DNA of 64,000 nucleotides from Plasmodiophora brassicae (lineage: Eukaryota > Endomyxa > Phytomyxea > Plasmodiophorida > Plasmodiophoridae). The stretch lies in the NCBI GenBank assembly GCA_039704465.1, contig JASFAU010000010.1:1-64000 (forward strand). Reading direction: 5' to 3'. Below, in pieces: positions 10,414 to 21,500 of the stretch. Numbering within the stretch: position 1 is the first letter of the stretch; the number at the start of each line of letters is the position of its first letter. The notes below the pieces were generated by a model that had not been told where the DNA came from, made no database searches, and worked only from the letters and a program-made list of their open reading frames with translations. A program made the translations under genes and the position numbers.

Positions 10414-11989
10414 AGCGATTAGCATCGCTGCGTGGAATTCCGATGGTCTGGACGTCGCAAAGCTCCAGGCCACGGCCGCATTTCTTCAGGGATCGTCGCC
10501 TAACGGCGGCGGTCTTTGTAGAAACTTATGTTCACTTCGAAACATCACTGACGAACGTCCTTGCAGATTATAATGTCCGACATGTCGCCGGTGGGCGCTC
10601 CGCCGGTGAACTTCGCGGTCACGGCGGCATCAGTATCATGGTACCGTCCACTGTCGCCTTGCAAGAGGTCGCCCGCGAACGCAACCGAAGCGGCCCGAGG
10701 TGGGCAATCCGGCGCGTTGGCGAGGATCTACTCGTCGCTGGCGTCTACATTCGCCCCAGCCGGTCACTACCCGACGTCTTCGAGTACGAGGTGACGCTTG
10801 TAGACCGGACCGCCCAATGCCCTGGCGAACGCCATCGGGGGACACTGCTCGGCCCGGGAACGTGTCGTCGTTGTCGGCGATTTCAACGCTCGACTCGGCG
10901 ACATCTCGGGCGACAGCACGTCGTTCCCTAGGAAGCCCCACGTTCTGGCGCTGGCCGCACGATGCTCGCTGTCACTGCTCAACTACCCGCTGCGCGGCGA
11001 TCCCAGCCGATGGACATTCGTGGTGCCCAACGGCAGCGGACGCTCCGTCGCCGATCTCGCCCTGGCTCGTGGCCTCGACGCCGCCGCCACCTTGAGTGTG
11101 GTCGGTGCGCTGGTCAGCACCGCGCATCGGATGCTGGTCATCGCGAGCGACCATGCCGTACTGGAGCGCATCGACCCGAGCCGTTATTCGTGGGCACGTC
11201 GGATGCTCGCCGATCCTGACGATCGTCCCGCCCTCACTGTCCTGCTTTCTCCGGCCTACAACTATCTTCGGGCCCTATGGATGGACGCCGCGCTGGACCT
11301 AGACGACATGCGCGACCAGCCAGTCGACAGCCTGTACCGCCATACTACTGCCGTTCTCCGTGCCGTCCTCGAGGACATCGCCTGCTGACCCAGCTCCAGA
11401 TCGAAGCGGGGCCATTCGGCATCGATGCGCCCCGTCTGGAAGGCACTGCAGCGGTGCGACCTCCGCTTCTACCTGCACTCCATGCGCAGCGTCTTCTCGG
11501 CGACGTCGCAGCTCAAGCCGAGCCAACGCCCGTCCATCGAGGAGTTCACTGACCATTGGAAAGCGGTCTTCGAGAAGGCGGGCGTGGACGACGGCCCGCG
11601 CCTGCGTTCCCCACGCCTCTCCAGCGACCTGGACGACGAGGAGCGCCAGGTGTTCGACCCCGCTGTCGTCAGCGCCGTCATCCGGCGCCATGAGTGGATG
11701 AAAGGGGTCGGCCCGGACAACATACCGATGGACCTCCTGAAATGTGACCCGATTGCCGCCTGCCCCTGGATCTCCTGCATGTTCACATGCCTGTACACCG
11801 TGCAGCTCGTGCCGTCCGAGTGGCGTTCGGCGCTCGTCGTCCCCGTTCCGAAGCGCAACACCGACCCCGCTGACCCGTCCAACTGGCGAGGCATCGCGCT
11901 GAAATCCCACCCTGCGGAAGGCCTACGAGACATGCCTCGTCACGTACATGCACCTGAAAGGGTGGCTCCAGATGCACTTCCAGCTGCAG

Positions 11990-12500
11990 TTCGGGTTTCG
12001 GCGAGGTATCGGTGTCCCTGAAGCCGTGTAGGTGGCCGACGAGCTCACATCCCACTGGGCGTCACAACGCAAGCCGTTTATCGAGGTCCTCCTCGACATG
12101 AGGAAGGCGTACGATAGCGCCCGCCGCATCCACGTCTACAACAAGCTACAGAGGCGCGGTGTGCCGGCCCATGTCATCGCCCTGCTGCAAGCCTTGTTCG
12201 ACGGCTGCCACTTCATTATCGCCCTGGACGGGCAGCTCTCCGAGCGGATCGCCGCGCTCGTCGGCCTCTTCCAGGGCGCCATTGGCAGCCGTCGAACAAG
12301 GCTTGCAGCAGGGCGATGACATGGCACACCGCGCCTCTGTAGCTTGTTGTAGACGTGGATGCGGCGGGCGCTATCGTTCGCCTTCCTCATGTCGAGGAGG
12401 ACCTCGATCAGCGGCTTGCGTTGTGACGCCCAGTGGGATGTGAGCTCGTCGGCCACCCACACGGCTTCAGGGACACCGATGCCTCGCCGAAACCCGAAAT
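11990..12500. repeat. Fold-back: LINE segment and its inverted copy
   Basis: The LINE stretch about 11990-12212 is repeated in inverse orientation at about 12281-12500, with a loop near 70 bp. On the minus strand the right arm re-encodes FGFRRGIGVPEAV and LLDMRKANDS. A few substitutions separate the arms. The fold-back truncates the LINE before RT motif C. Confidence 0.9.
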
Positions 12501-12575
12501 GGCATGTCGTCAAACATGGGGCACTCGTCACCGAAACGCGACACGACCGGACGCTGGTACGAAGCGCCGTGTCGT

Positions 12576-15442
12576 TTAATCGCTGCATGGGCGATAATGT
12601 CGCCAGATGACGCCAGGATAATCGGCCGATTCGCCCCGGATTCGCCTGCCGATGGGATCCAGGATCCGAGCGGCGCCGTCTTCGCAGGTTAACGGCGGTC
12701 GATCGTCACGACCAGACGTTCCCAGTTGCATCGCCGATACCCATCCGGGATCGACTCCACAAACGACGACACGAGCCCGATCCCATAGCTCCTTCGACGC
12801 CGTCTTCGTCAGCATGTCCAGCGCCGCTTTCGCCATGTTGGTGTGCGGGTGCTGACTTGTGTTCACGCGCGATGATTGCCCTTCCTTCGACGTCACATTC
12901 ACCACCGTCCCCTGGGCGCTGGACAATGCCCCGGCCAGACCGTTCAGCAAGAGGAATGGGACGAACGCATTGACGAGGAGGACTTCGAGGCATTCGCCTG
13001 GGTCGATCCCGCCCAACAGAGTCGACGTCCACGTCGTTTGCGAACGCAGGTCGCCGATCGTATCACCGGTTCGCGGATCGACCGCCCCGAGAACGGGGAA
13101 CAGATCGTCGCCTTGCTTGACGGCCGTCGATCGCTCGGCAGGAAGCAGTGCCTGCGACATGGGAACGACGACGACGTCGTGCACCATGGGACTTCGCAGG
13201 CGTTTCAGGCGTTCCTCCTCCTGCACCAAGGCAGCGTAGAATTCGTCCGGGCGACGAATGGTCTGCGCAGCGTTGTTGATCAGGGCAGAAACGTTCGGGT
13301 ACCGCTGGGCGAAGTGCCTGACGAGCGCTCGCACCCGAGCAAGATCCCTGAAATCGCACCCGTAGACGTGGACACGCTCGCTGCCGTACTTGGCGAGCTT
13401 GGCGGCCAGGATATGCGGGAAGCGCGTCGTCGCGACAATAAGCGGCGCGCCCGAACCCAGCAGACGCTGGACGATGGCGAAGCCGATCTTGATCCGGGCG
13501 CCGGTGACGATGACCACCCCCGGCAGGCCGGTGAAATCGGTCGATTCGGCACGTTTCGCCGCGTTCACCTGCGAGCAGACCTGGCAGATGGCAACCTGCC
13601 AGCCGTCGTGATCGCATCGTTTCCGGCACATGTAGCAGGGCCGGCGCCGGCCAGATCCATTCCCGGCGCCCGTCTGGTGCAGGCGGTCCAAGAGCCGATC
13701 GCGCAGCCGATCGACCAGGTCCAGAGCTTCCTGTTGGCGCGTTCGTCCTGGTCGGCGGTGACCGACGCCATGCGCGTTTGCGCCAGAAGGTCACGAAGCT
13801 GGTCGACCGCTGTCGGAGGGGAATCTGGGCGAGGTTCCTTCGTCGCCTGATCCGGGGCCTTCTCTGGCGCTGTGCCGGGGAATTGCACCGGCTGACGACG
13901 CAGATACGCGAAGCACGCCGGGTCGTTCTTTAGGACGTCCCATTCGCCGATCACCCCGAAACCGATGCAGGCCTGATCCTCGATGAGTAGGCGCGAGTAG
14001 TGCATGGACGCCGGTCGGGCAGGCGTGTACCTGGCGAACAGGAACAGATGACGTGCGGACACGCTCAGTTCAACCCGATGTATCGACGATCTGGGGCGCA
14101 CGGCGCCCTGTTCGACCGCAGCGACCGAGTCGACGTACCCGGGCGCTCGCGCCGATGCAATCGCAATGTGCACGGCACGATTGCGTTGGCTGAATATCGT
14201 ACGAACCTGATCATCGTCGATGTTAAACTGGACGAACGCGACGAACGTTTGCGCTGGATCGGGAGAAACCGGACGTTTCCGCGCCCCTCTGTAAACGCTC
14301 CTGAACCTGTCGGTGGACTCGCTGAAGAACGCCTGCGCATCCAGAGAAGTAATCGCCAGGGCCTGTTGCCCAGCTGGGAACTGGCCCAGACGTGAGACGC
14401 CGACGCCTATAACGGTCGCGTGACTGGCGCTGGCTCTCTCGATCGGAGACTTGCAGCGTTCCATCGACGTGATCGTGACCGCCTGCCAGAAACGCTGGCG
14501 GATCGTGGCAGAAGCGTACCAATCAGATGACCTCTCGATACTCCAGCCATGAACCAGAACTTGGTCGCCAACGTTGAGGACGCCTTGCAGCAGGTAGCCG
14601 ATCAGGATCAGCCCGTCCTCGAGTGGATTGCCCCGCCAACAGTCGACCGCGAACACGACGTCGCCGTCGTTGGGGTCGTCCGGCATCGGCAGCGATGACA
14701 GATGGGGCAACAGGTCGGACGGGTGGCAGAAGGTCAGGGGCGCGGGGAGCATGGCGAGAAGGGTTTCGTCGGCGGCTCCAGACGAGACCGCGATCGATGG
14801 TGTCAACCCCGCCCCGTAGACTTCGTACATCAACCTGTTCAGCTCCGGGAGGCGATCGTTGAACTCGCCGCGGTCGCCACTGACGACGACGACGGTTGCC
14901 ACTGGCGATAAGCCCATGAGCGCGGCCGATCGCGATCGCGATCGCTTCTTCCCGGGTGTGTCATGCAAAACCAGGGAGGTTCCAGGGAGCGGCCAGTACG
15001 AGTCGATGGTGGAGCGGTGCTGGGAACGCTCGGCCATGGTCCTGTCGACGATCCAGGTACACTGGGCCACGGCGGCAGCCGCCGGTTCGCATCGGACGGC
15101 GGCGTCGAGTCGGGCCAGGACCCGCCCAGGAACCCGATGCCGAACGTACCCGCCGACCAGGGCCGACTTGCCCGACCCGGCTGGGCCGACGAAGATGATG
15201 GCCCTGGAGACGTCGGGCGGCGATGGCGCTCGGGGCCAGTTCACGACACGACGGGACATGTACCCGACACCGTACGACCATCGATGATAACGATCGTAGA
15301 GGTGGAAGAGGACATGCGCGTACGGGAGCGCGTCGCTGTCGGCCGGCCCGATCGCATCTCGAACAGCGTCCCAGGCGACGCCGCTGAGCAGATCCCGGGA
15401 CCGCAGCAGGTCGAACAGGAGATCGCCCGTCATGACCGACAT
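12576..15442 (-). CDS. Fusion of a divergent eEF1A-like GTPase and a short-chain dehydrogenase
   Basis: Two exons, 15442-13795 and 13747-12576, are joined over a 47-nt GT-AG intron and encode 939 aa. The N-terminal half aligns by eye with eEF1A. It has a P-loop GPAGSGKS (residues 86-93), a switch-I region TMAERSQHRSTID, and DTPGK where eEF1A has DAPGH. Domains II and III end with LLIEDQACIGFGVI, like the LGRFAVRDM..VAVGVI end of eEF1A. The guanine-specificity NKxD is missing (SSGAAD). A short coiled coil and a CxxC pair (CYMC..CQVC) lead into an SDR with TGARIKIG at about 631, a NNAAQT motif, and TxxxK where YxxxK is usual. The SDR half has no ATG of its own before the zinc ribbon, which supports one fused product. 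A two-gene reading remains possible. Cellular role is unknown; loss of NKxD argues against normal GTP use. Confidence 0.75.
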
Positions 15443-16014
15443 GGGAGCGGCGCGGCACCCTGATCAACTGCAAGATCAGCGATCAGGCCGATCAACGGCA
15501 CCGGCGGGCCCTCGAACGATCAAAAAATAGGCGCCGCGCACCCACCATTCCTCATTGCCCCCAGAGAGAACTCCACAGCAGGAGCCTTAACCTACCTGTG
15601 GTCATGGTAGACACGGAAGGGATCTTAGCGGACAACCGGGAGGACGAAATGTGGGCGTCGTCGTAATGCCTTTGATGTATAATTCCCGAGTGATGCCGTC
15701 GCCCAGGTTATCTCGGCATGGCCAATATTTATGTGCTCGTGACTCTGGGCTCTGATGCGTCTTCGGCTACAACAATCCCTACCAGGCCAATACCCGGCCG
15801 GACAAAGAAGTAAAATTTCTAATTGCGGAGCGAATGGTTTTCATTCTTACGAGGACCTGGAAGAAGGCTGTATGACCTTGATGTTCAAACTCGATTCGTC
15901 AAGGAACCGTTTAGGATAAACAGATCGTTTCCGATCGCTTTGGAAAATGCTCCTGTGTGTTTATAAAGACAATTGACAGCTGGGTCGAGCCTTCGTGGAG
16001 AATTGCTATACAGA
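15443..16014. other. Intergenic region upstream of the GTPase-SDR gene
   Basis: No coding frame or RNA gene is recognised. It should contain the promoter of the minus-strand GTPase-SDR gene and the 3' end of the gene ending at 16015. Confidence 0.5.
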
Positions 16015-18021
16015 TTAATCGTCCTTGCCACTGCCCGATCCGGCCTGCAGCGTCGCGAAATTGCGTTTCCGATCGCGCTGCTGTCGCGGAGGTGGAACAA
16101 GGCCCAGGTCTATAACCAGTGTCCGCAAGATCCAGGAGTGACGGTTCACCGATGCGCCTCGCATGCCGAAGGCCCCAGTGTTGCCCCGTTTCTCTAGAAT
16201 GGCATTGACAAGGACGCCTTCCGCAGCTAGGAAGTACCGGTAACAGCTAGCCTGCCACACTTTCAAGTCATCCTGGCTGATAGGCTTGGATGGTAGCTCC
16301 ATGTCGGCTGGTTTGAAAGTGGTGCTGTACTGGCTGGCCCAGAACCTGGCAGCACGCAAATGGCGCCTCGCTGTGTAGGTAAGGTTGCTCCAATCCCATA
16401 GGGAGAGGTAATCGAGGGAACGTGTGTACGCTATCGTTGCGGCCCAGGCGGATGAGATTGCGGCAGGCAACAACGGCGGGGCAGGCTTCACTTCCGATGT
16501 GCTGGGCCAAGGGATCCGGTCGACGACGTCGGCCGGCCAACTAGCATCGGCAGCACATGTGCTTGCGGCGAATGATGTCGTGCGCTTGTCTTCAACGAGC
16601 CCCAAGCGTTTAACCAGTGCTCGCAAACGCCAAGAATGACGGTTCACGGATGCACCGCACATGCCGAGGGCCCCAGTGCTGCCCTGTTTCTCTAGAACGG
16701 CCCTGACGACGACGCCCTCGGCAGCTTGGAAGTAACGATGACAGCTGGCCTGCCAGACATCGATATCATCATCGCTGGTAGGCTTGGGTGGCAGCTCCGT
16801 GTCGGTTATCTTAAAAGTGGTGCGGTAGTGCCAGGCCCAGAACCTGGCAGCATTCAAGTGGCGACGGGCCGTGCAGGTAAGATTGCTCCAATCCCATAAT
16901 GAAGTGTCATCTAGGGAACGCGTGTACGCGATCGTTGCAGCACAGGCCGATGGTATTGCGGCAGGCAACGATGGTACGGTCTCCTCTGCCTTACTATTGG
17001 GCCATGGGAATGTGGTGCAGATGCCGGTACAAAGCACAATCGATTCATCATCACTACCAGGTCTGCAAACTCCAGCGGCCTGAGTCTCGGCGATGCCGGT
17101 ACAAAGTACAGACGTCGATGCATCATCAGTACTAGGTCTGGAAACGTCAGTGGCCTGATTCTCGGACAGAGATACTCGGCGGCTTGGAGGGGAATGAGAT
17201 GCCGTCGATGTCCTGCTGCTGGATGCGTCAACTTTCTTCAGAAGCCGACTCGGGATGGAAGCATGGCTGCTGGACCGTGCAGCACTCGGGCAAGTTTGAG
17301 ACCAAGTGGTCAGCGTCATCGGAGGATCGGGTGAGACGGGCTCCATGACAGTGTCCATCCTAACCAGGTATTCGAGAGAAGATTGGCGTGTCACCTGGGA
17401 CGTACCACGTGTGCGACAATCGACAAGCGTGCAGGTCCGGTCGACGACACTTTCAAGACGAAGGTTTCGGAAGCAGAATTTTCCAGTGTCTTGAACCAAC
17501 AGCATTCCTAATGCCTCAATCGTGAACGGACGCGTGAAGAACGATGAGAAATGCGATCGCCCGGCCTCGCAGATCCAGATCGACTGCCGCATCGGGCTTT
17601 GGATCCATGGACGGACGGCCTCCGGGATCTGGCCCTGTCTGAGGCTCTCCACGAGCGCGTCGGCCTCCCTGATGATGTCCATCAAATCCAGGTTCACGAA
17701 TGCAAATGCGAGACTGTCAGGGATAGCCATGTGTCGGTCCTCGGGCGACTCCAGAGTGTCACTATTCAGGCACGATGCTGCGGCGCGAATCAAATCATAT
17801 GTTAATCCATCCGCCAGAGTCACCATCATGCTTGTAACCCGCCCCACTAGAGGACACTCGAACCAATGAGTCAGGCCGGCCGCGGCTAGCACAGCGTTGG
17901 CATGGTCGGCCTGCTGGCGCGTCATCATTGGCGGCATATCCAACGGATACACTGGAAGATTCACAGCCAGCGCATAACGCGTGGTATATGCGAGCAGGAA
18001 CACAGCGAGTGCCACAGTCAT
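16015..18021 (-). CDS. Predicted secreted protein with a duplicated C-terminal domain
   Basis: A single exon encodes 668 aa. The frame is open further upstream to 18387, but the ATG at 18021 is chosen because it begins a clear signal peptide (MTVALAVFLLAYTTRYALA). After an N-terminal region of about 280 residues comes a Ser/Thr-rich linker with a short repeat (LCTGIAETQ, LCTGICTT). Two copies of a domain of about 140 residues follow, near residues 350-490 and 520-660. Each has AATIAYTRSLD, LWDWSNLT, TARRHL, ARFWA, VWQASC.RYF.AAEGV and GASVNRHSW. I do not recognise the domain. Being secreted and lineage-specific, it is a candidate host-interaction protein, but that is inference. Confidence 0.72.
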   Translation of the reverse strand: MTVALAVFLLAYTTRYALAVNLPVYPLDMPPMMTRQQADHANAVLAAAGLTHWFECPLVGRVTSMMVTLADGLTYDLIRAAASCLNSDTLESPEDRHMAIPDSLAFAFVNLDLMDIIREADALVESLRQGQIPEAVRPWIQSPMRQSIWICEAGRSHFSSFFTRPFTIEALGMLLVQDTGKFCFRNLRLESVVDRTCTLVDCRTRGTSQVTRQSSLEYLVRMDTVMEPVSPDPPMTLTTWSQTCPSAARSSSHASIPSRLLKKVDASSSRTSTASHSPPSRRVSLSENQATDVSRPSTDDASTSVLCTGIAETQAAGVCRPGSDDESIVLCTGICTTFPWPNSKAEETVPSLPAAIPSACAATIAYTRSLDDTSLWDWSNLTCTARRHLNAARFWAWHYRTTFKITDTELPPKPTSDDDIDVWQASCHRYFQAAEGVVVRAVLEKQGSTGALGMCGASVNRHSWRLRALVKRLGLVEDKRTTSFAASTCAADASWPADVVDRIPWPSTSEVKPAPPLLPAAISSAWAATIAYTRSLDYLSLWDWSNLTYTARRHLRAARFWASQYSTTFKPADMELPSKPISQDDLKVWQASCYRYFLAAEGVLVNAILEKRGNTGAFGMRGASVNRHSWILRTLVIDLGLVPPPRQQRDRKRNFATLQAGSGSGKDD

Positions 18022-18501
18022 TGGGCAACAGTCGACTTCGACGGATTTGCGGGCGCACAGCAGCGGCCAGCGCGGTAGGGCCTCAAACGGCTCTCTTTGA
18101 CGCCTTGATACCTGCCCAATTCCCGCCAACCCACTTCGTGCCCAAGCCAGTTTTGCCCGAGAGGGGAGTGGCGTGCAAAGCTCCAACGTTGGGCGCGCAG
18201 CATGTCGGCGTTTCGTCAAAGTACTCGCCACGAGCGATTGCCTTCCCATTCGTTGTAGTGTGGACGCTGACGTCAGGACATGCCGTGACATTTGATGTGA
18301 TCGCTTTAGTGTTCGCAATTGCGATGGCACGGCATCAGCACCATACCTCACAATCACAGACGCGACGATTGCAGATTCGCGCTTCAACCTGGTCGCGCTG
18401 CGCAGGCACCTCTGGATTCGGACAGCGCCTATTATCGATCACGTCTCAAAGACATGAGAACAATTACCATTTGCTGTCAAAAGTCAAGCCGCAAAACTCG
18501 T
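18022..18501. other. Intergenic region between the secreted protein and the myosin-PTEN gene
   Basis: Nothing is recognised. The minus-strand frame of the secreted protein remains open to 18387 but has no signal or domain there. The stretch holds the 3' flank of the myosin gene and the promoter of the secreted-protein gene. Confidence 0.45.
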
Positions 18502-21500
18502 TCATTTACGAAGGCCTATGCCAGACCTCATGGACGGCGACTTCATTGGTCGGCTCAGTTGCGAGTGCACTAGGCTGCCATCATCTGATGCCGCATCTGG
18601 AACGGGCTGGGGATGTGCACTTGAGGATCTGTCGATCGCCGGCGCTGCTGCTGATGCAACTGTTGGCTGTGATGACGAGAAGTTCATGACGAGTTCAACC
18701 CCGGCGGGGAACTTGCTGTGATCGGCGTCTTTGTAAGCCTTGTCCATGTCGGCCTTGACGAATCGCAGGCAGTCGCCAACGAATGCAGCATGTAGGCAGA
18801 CGTAGACAAGAACTTTCGCCAGCTTTCCCTTCTTCTCTCGCGACAGCACTTCCACCTTGATATCGCCGGTTAGGACGCAGACCTTCCGGAGGCGCCACGT
18901 GCAGGTCGTCGCTGTTCGTGTCATCATCCGGATCCACTTCTGCCGTACTTTGCCGTCATCCTGCTGCACGGCAATCATCAGCCAGATCTCGTTATCCTCG
19001 GGCACCATCGTCCTGTCGATGTTGTTCAACACTACGCCGATCAGGCAGACGTTTCGGCGCAGATCGTGGGTGCGACCCCCAGAGAGATACTCTTCATCTG
19101 TTCATAATTGTGCACCATGTCAGTGCGGGCGAACGCATTGTATCACAACATGCCTTACAATAGTGCACATATCGCGTTTGCGACGGGGTCATTGACGATT
19201 CGTTCTCGAGGTCGGGCCGACGCGTCCAGAACAAGCGCAGGGCGGCGTCGGCCGTGGACGCGACGCCGCTATCGAGGAGGTAGGCAGCAGCCATCATGCT
19301 GGATCGTCCTTTGCCGGCCTTGCTATGTATCAAGGCTAGCGACGATTTCGTCGACAACCACTGGCGCATGGAGTCGCAGTAGTCGATCATCATCTGGAAC
19401 GGGCAGGGAGCGTGCCCGGAGAACGGGAACTGGACGATCTGGTCGCCCGGCACCTGTGAAATGTCGTAGTCGACCTCTGCGTATGCATGAGGTGCGTCAG
19501 GTGGGGATATAAGCACGTTCCGCTCGAATGGGACGCACCTAGGCACAGGTTGTAGATTCGGTACCGGACGTGCTGGGGCTGCAAGTGATCCGCCAGGAGC
19601 CGCGCCATGATCTGTCGGATGTCGTTCGTTGTGAACACGAGGATGATGACGCGGTCGGTGACCTGGATGGTGTCGAGTCCTGGCACGGACGACCACGATA
19701 CAGTGGGCGGCACAAGCGAGGCCGACGCGGGCCTTGGGCTCTGTACCGCATGGGACGTCGTCTTGCTCCCGGCGACGTCCTTCAAGCATTGCTTATGATG
19801 CAGGGTCGCTTGCAGTGCGGCCTGCAACGTCAGGCAGGAACGTGACAGGTTTCGTGCTCGTCGGCCAGCCGCGTAGGACGACAGAGCGCCTTGCAGGACG
19901 CCGAGTGATGCATAGTACCGTTTCTGCCGCAAGCGCGCCAGGTACGCCTTCGTGCCGGCCTGCACTGCGATACAGTGTCGAGCGATGGCCAGGTCGCGTG
20001 CCGACTCTAACGCCCGGTAAACGTCGTCCTTGAGGAACACCATGGTTCGTCCCAGGTGGAAGGCGGCCTGGCCCCGCAGCGACTCCACAAGATCAACCTT
20101 GTCCTCCAAGATCGTGCCAACAATCGATTCGGTGGTGGCGGACGCATTCCCGAGAGGCCGGTATCTATACGCGAACGTGTCGTGCGGGATACGTATAGGG
20201 TATCCCGCCTGTCGCACTCGAACCATCTCCAGCACGCCTAACAAACGCTAAGGGAACCTGGGTCGACAGCGGACGTTGCAACCTCAGCTGTACCTGCGTT
20301 GGACAGCTGTTCGAACACCATGGGCGATTGGAACTCGTCGGGCAGCTGTCGCTGGTTGGGTTTGATGCATCGGACGAACTGCGGCGACGTGTCGTTGAGC
20401 ATGGTCACCAGATGTTGCACCTGGGCGCGGAAATGTCCCGCCTGAAACTTGCCCTTCTTGGTGCTCTTTTTCCTCGTCTGCAAGCTGTTCGCGTCCTCCT
20501 CGGTGATCTCCTGCGGAGCGGCTGACGAATTGACGATCGTGCCGACCTGCTCGGACGTGGCCATCTCCAGCAGATCGTGCAAGTCGTCGCTGATGCGGTC
20601 CTTGTTCTTGCTGAGGAATTCGCCCACATTGTACTGGACGTCGCCAGCGTAATGCGAGATGGTCAGATGCAGGGGACGCTTCCGGCTGTCATCCTTGAAG
20701 ACGGACGACGTGGCATGGGCCTTGCAGACCTTTTCGAAGAAGGCCTGGGTGGACCCTTGTGGGATCAGGCACTCGTCGTCGAGCATGGAGAATACGCCGG
20801 ACGGCGCCGAATCGATGACGGCCAGCGTGGGCGAACAGTCCGGGAAGGTGATGGTCTCCCAGGGCACGCCCTCTCTCTCGTACACGGCCTGCTCGGCGAC
20901 GGACAGGACCCGCTCAATGAAGATCGACTGCAGCCGCTCGTTGCAGTAGTTGATGCAGATCTGCTCGAACCCGTTGTACTCGTCGAATCGTTCGAACCCC
21001 TGTGGGTAAATGTCAGGTGGGCGGTAACGCGATAGCATTATAACAGGCACTGACAAAGATGTCGAGAATGCCGATAGTGTGCGTCGTTCCGCGTGCGTTG
21101 CTTGGGCGAGCTGAGAATGACGAGTTGCTGGGGGCGGTGGACGAATCAGGCTGGAGGGCCTGGTTCATACGGGCGATCAGCCATCGGAACAGTCTGGCGT
21201 ACATCTCCTTGGCGAGCGCGTTGCGCGCCGAATCGGCCTTGTCCACGTCCACAGGCACATAGACGCGGTGTGCATCCTGCCCGATGCGACGCCCGATCAG
21301 AGCATCGCGTGTCGCTTCGTCCTCTGTGCACCGCCACAATCAGCCGACGCACCGATCGTCACCATGCGGACAGGTCGTGTCCATACCGAATGTGGACAGC
21401 TTCAGGAACCAAGTCAGATGGGTACCTGTCTGCAGGACCGCATGCCCTTCGTCGTCACTGGCGAACTCGAGGTTGCCGAGGTGCAGGATGGCGGCAAGGA

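Larger units (their letters stand above)
7259..10855. repeat. Tandem duplication of 1.8 kb across the chromovirus-LINE junction
   Basis: 7259-9056 (1798 bp) is repeated head-to-tail as 9057-10855 (1799 bp). Each copy holds the gag region, the 5' LTR and about 440 bp of LINE. The five differences I can find are all single-base run-length changes, near 7482/9280, 7645/9442, 7680/9476, 8130/9928 and 8686/10484; no substitution was seen. Either the duplication is extremely recent or it is an assembly artefact of error-prone long reads. Confidence 0.9.
8616..12300 (+). mobile_element. LINE (APE endonuclease plus reverse transcriptase), broken
   Basis: A non-LTR retrotransposon lies on the plus strand, interrupted by the duplicated chromovirus segment (9057-10413). 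The endonuclease N-terminus starts SIAAWNSDGL near 8622 and again near 10420. The endonuclease GDFNARLGD motif is at about 10878-10905. The RT N-terminus has KGVGPDNIPMDLL near 11701 and the NWRGIAL block near 11881. FGFRRGIG is near 11992, and RT motif A LLDMRKAYDS is near 12090. The frame is broken at least near 10800, 11390 and 11910, and a stop lies at 12030. No YADD motif is reached, because the element turns into an inverted copy of itself at about 12281. Confidence 0.88.

Noticed and set aside
12590..13850. Long plus-strand frame across the SDR region
   Set aside because: It is the mirror of a real minus-strand gene in GC-rich DNA and has no domain.
18022..18387. Longer N-terminus for the secreted protein
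   Set aside because: It would place the signal peptide 120 residues inside and adds no domain.
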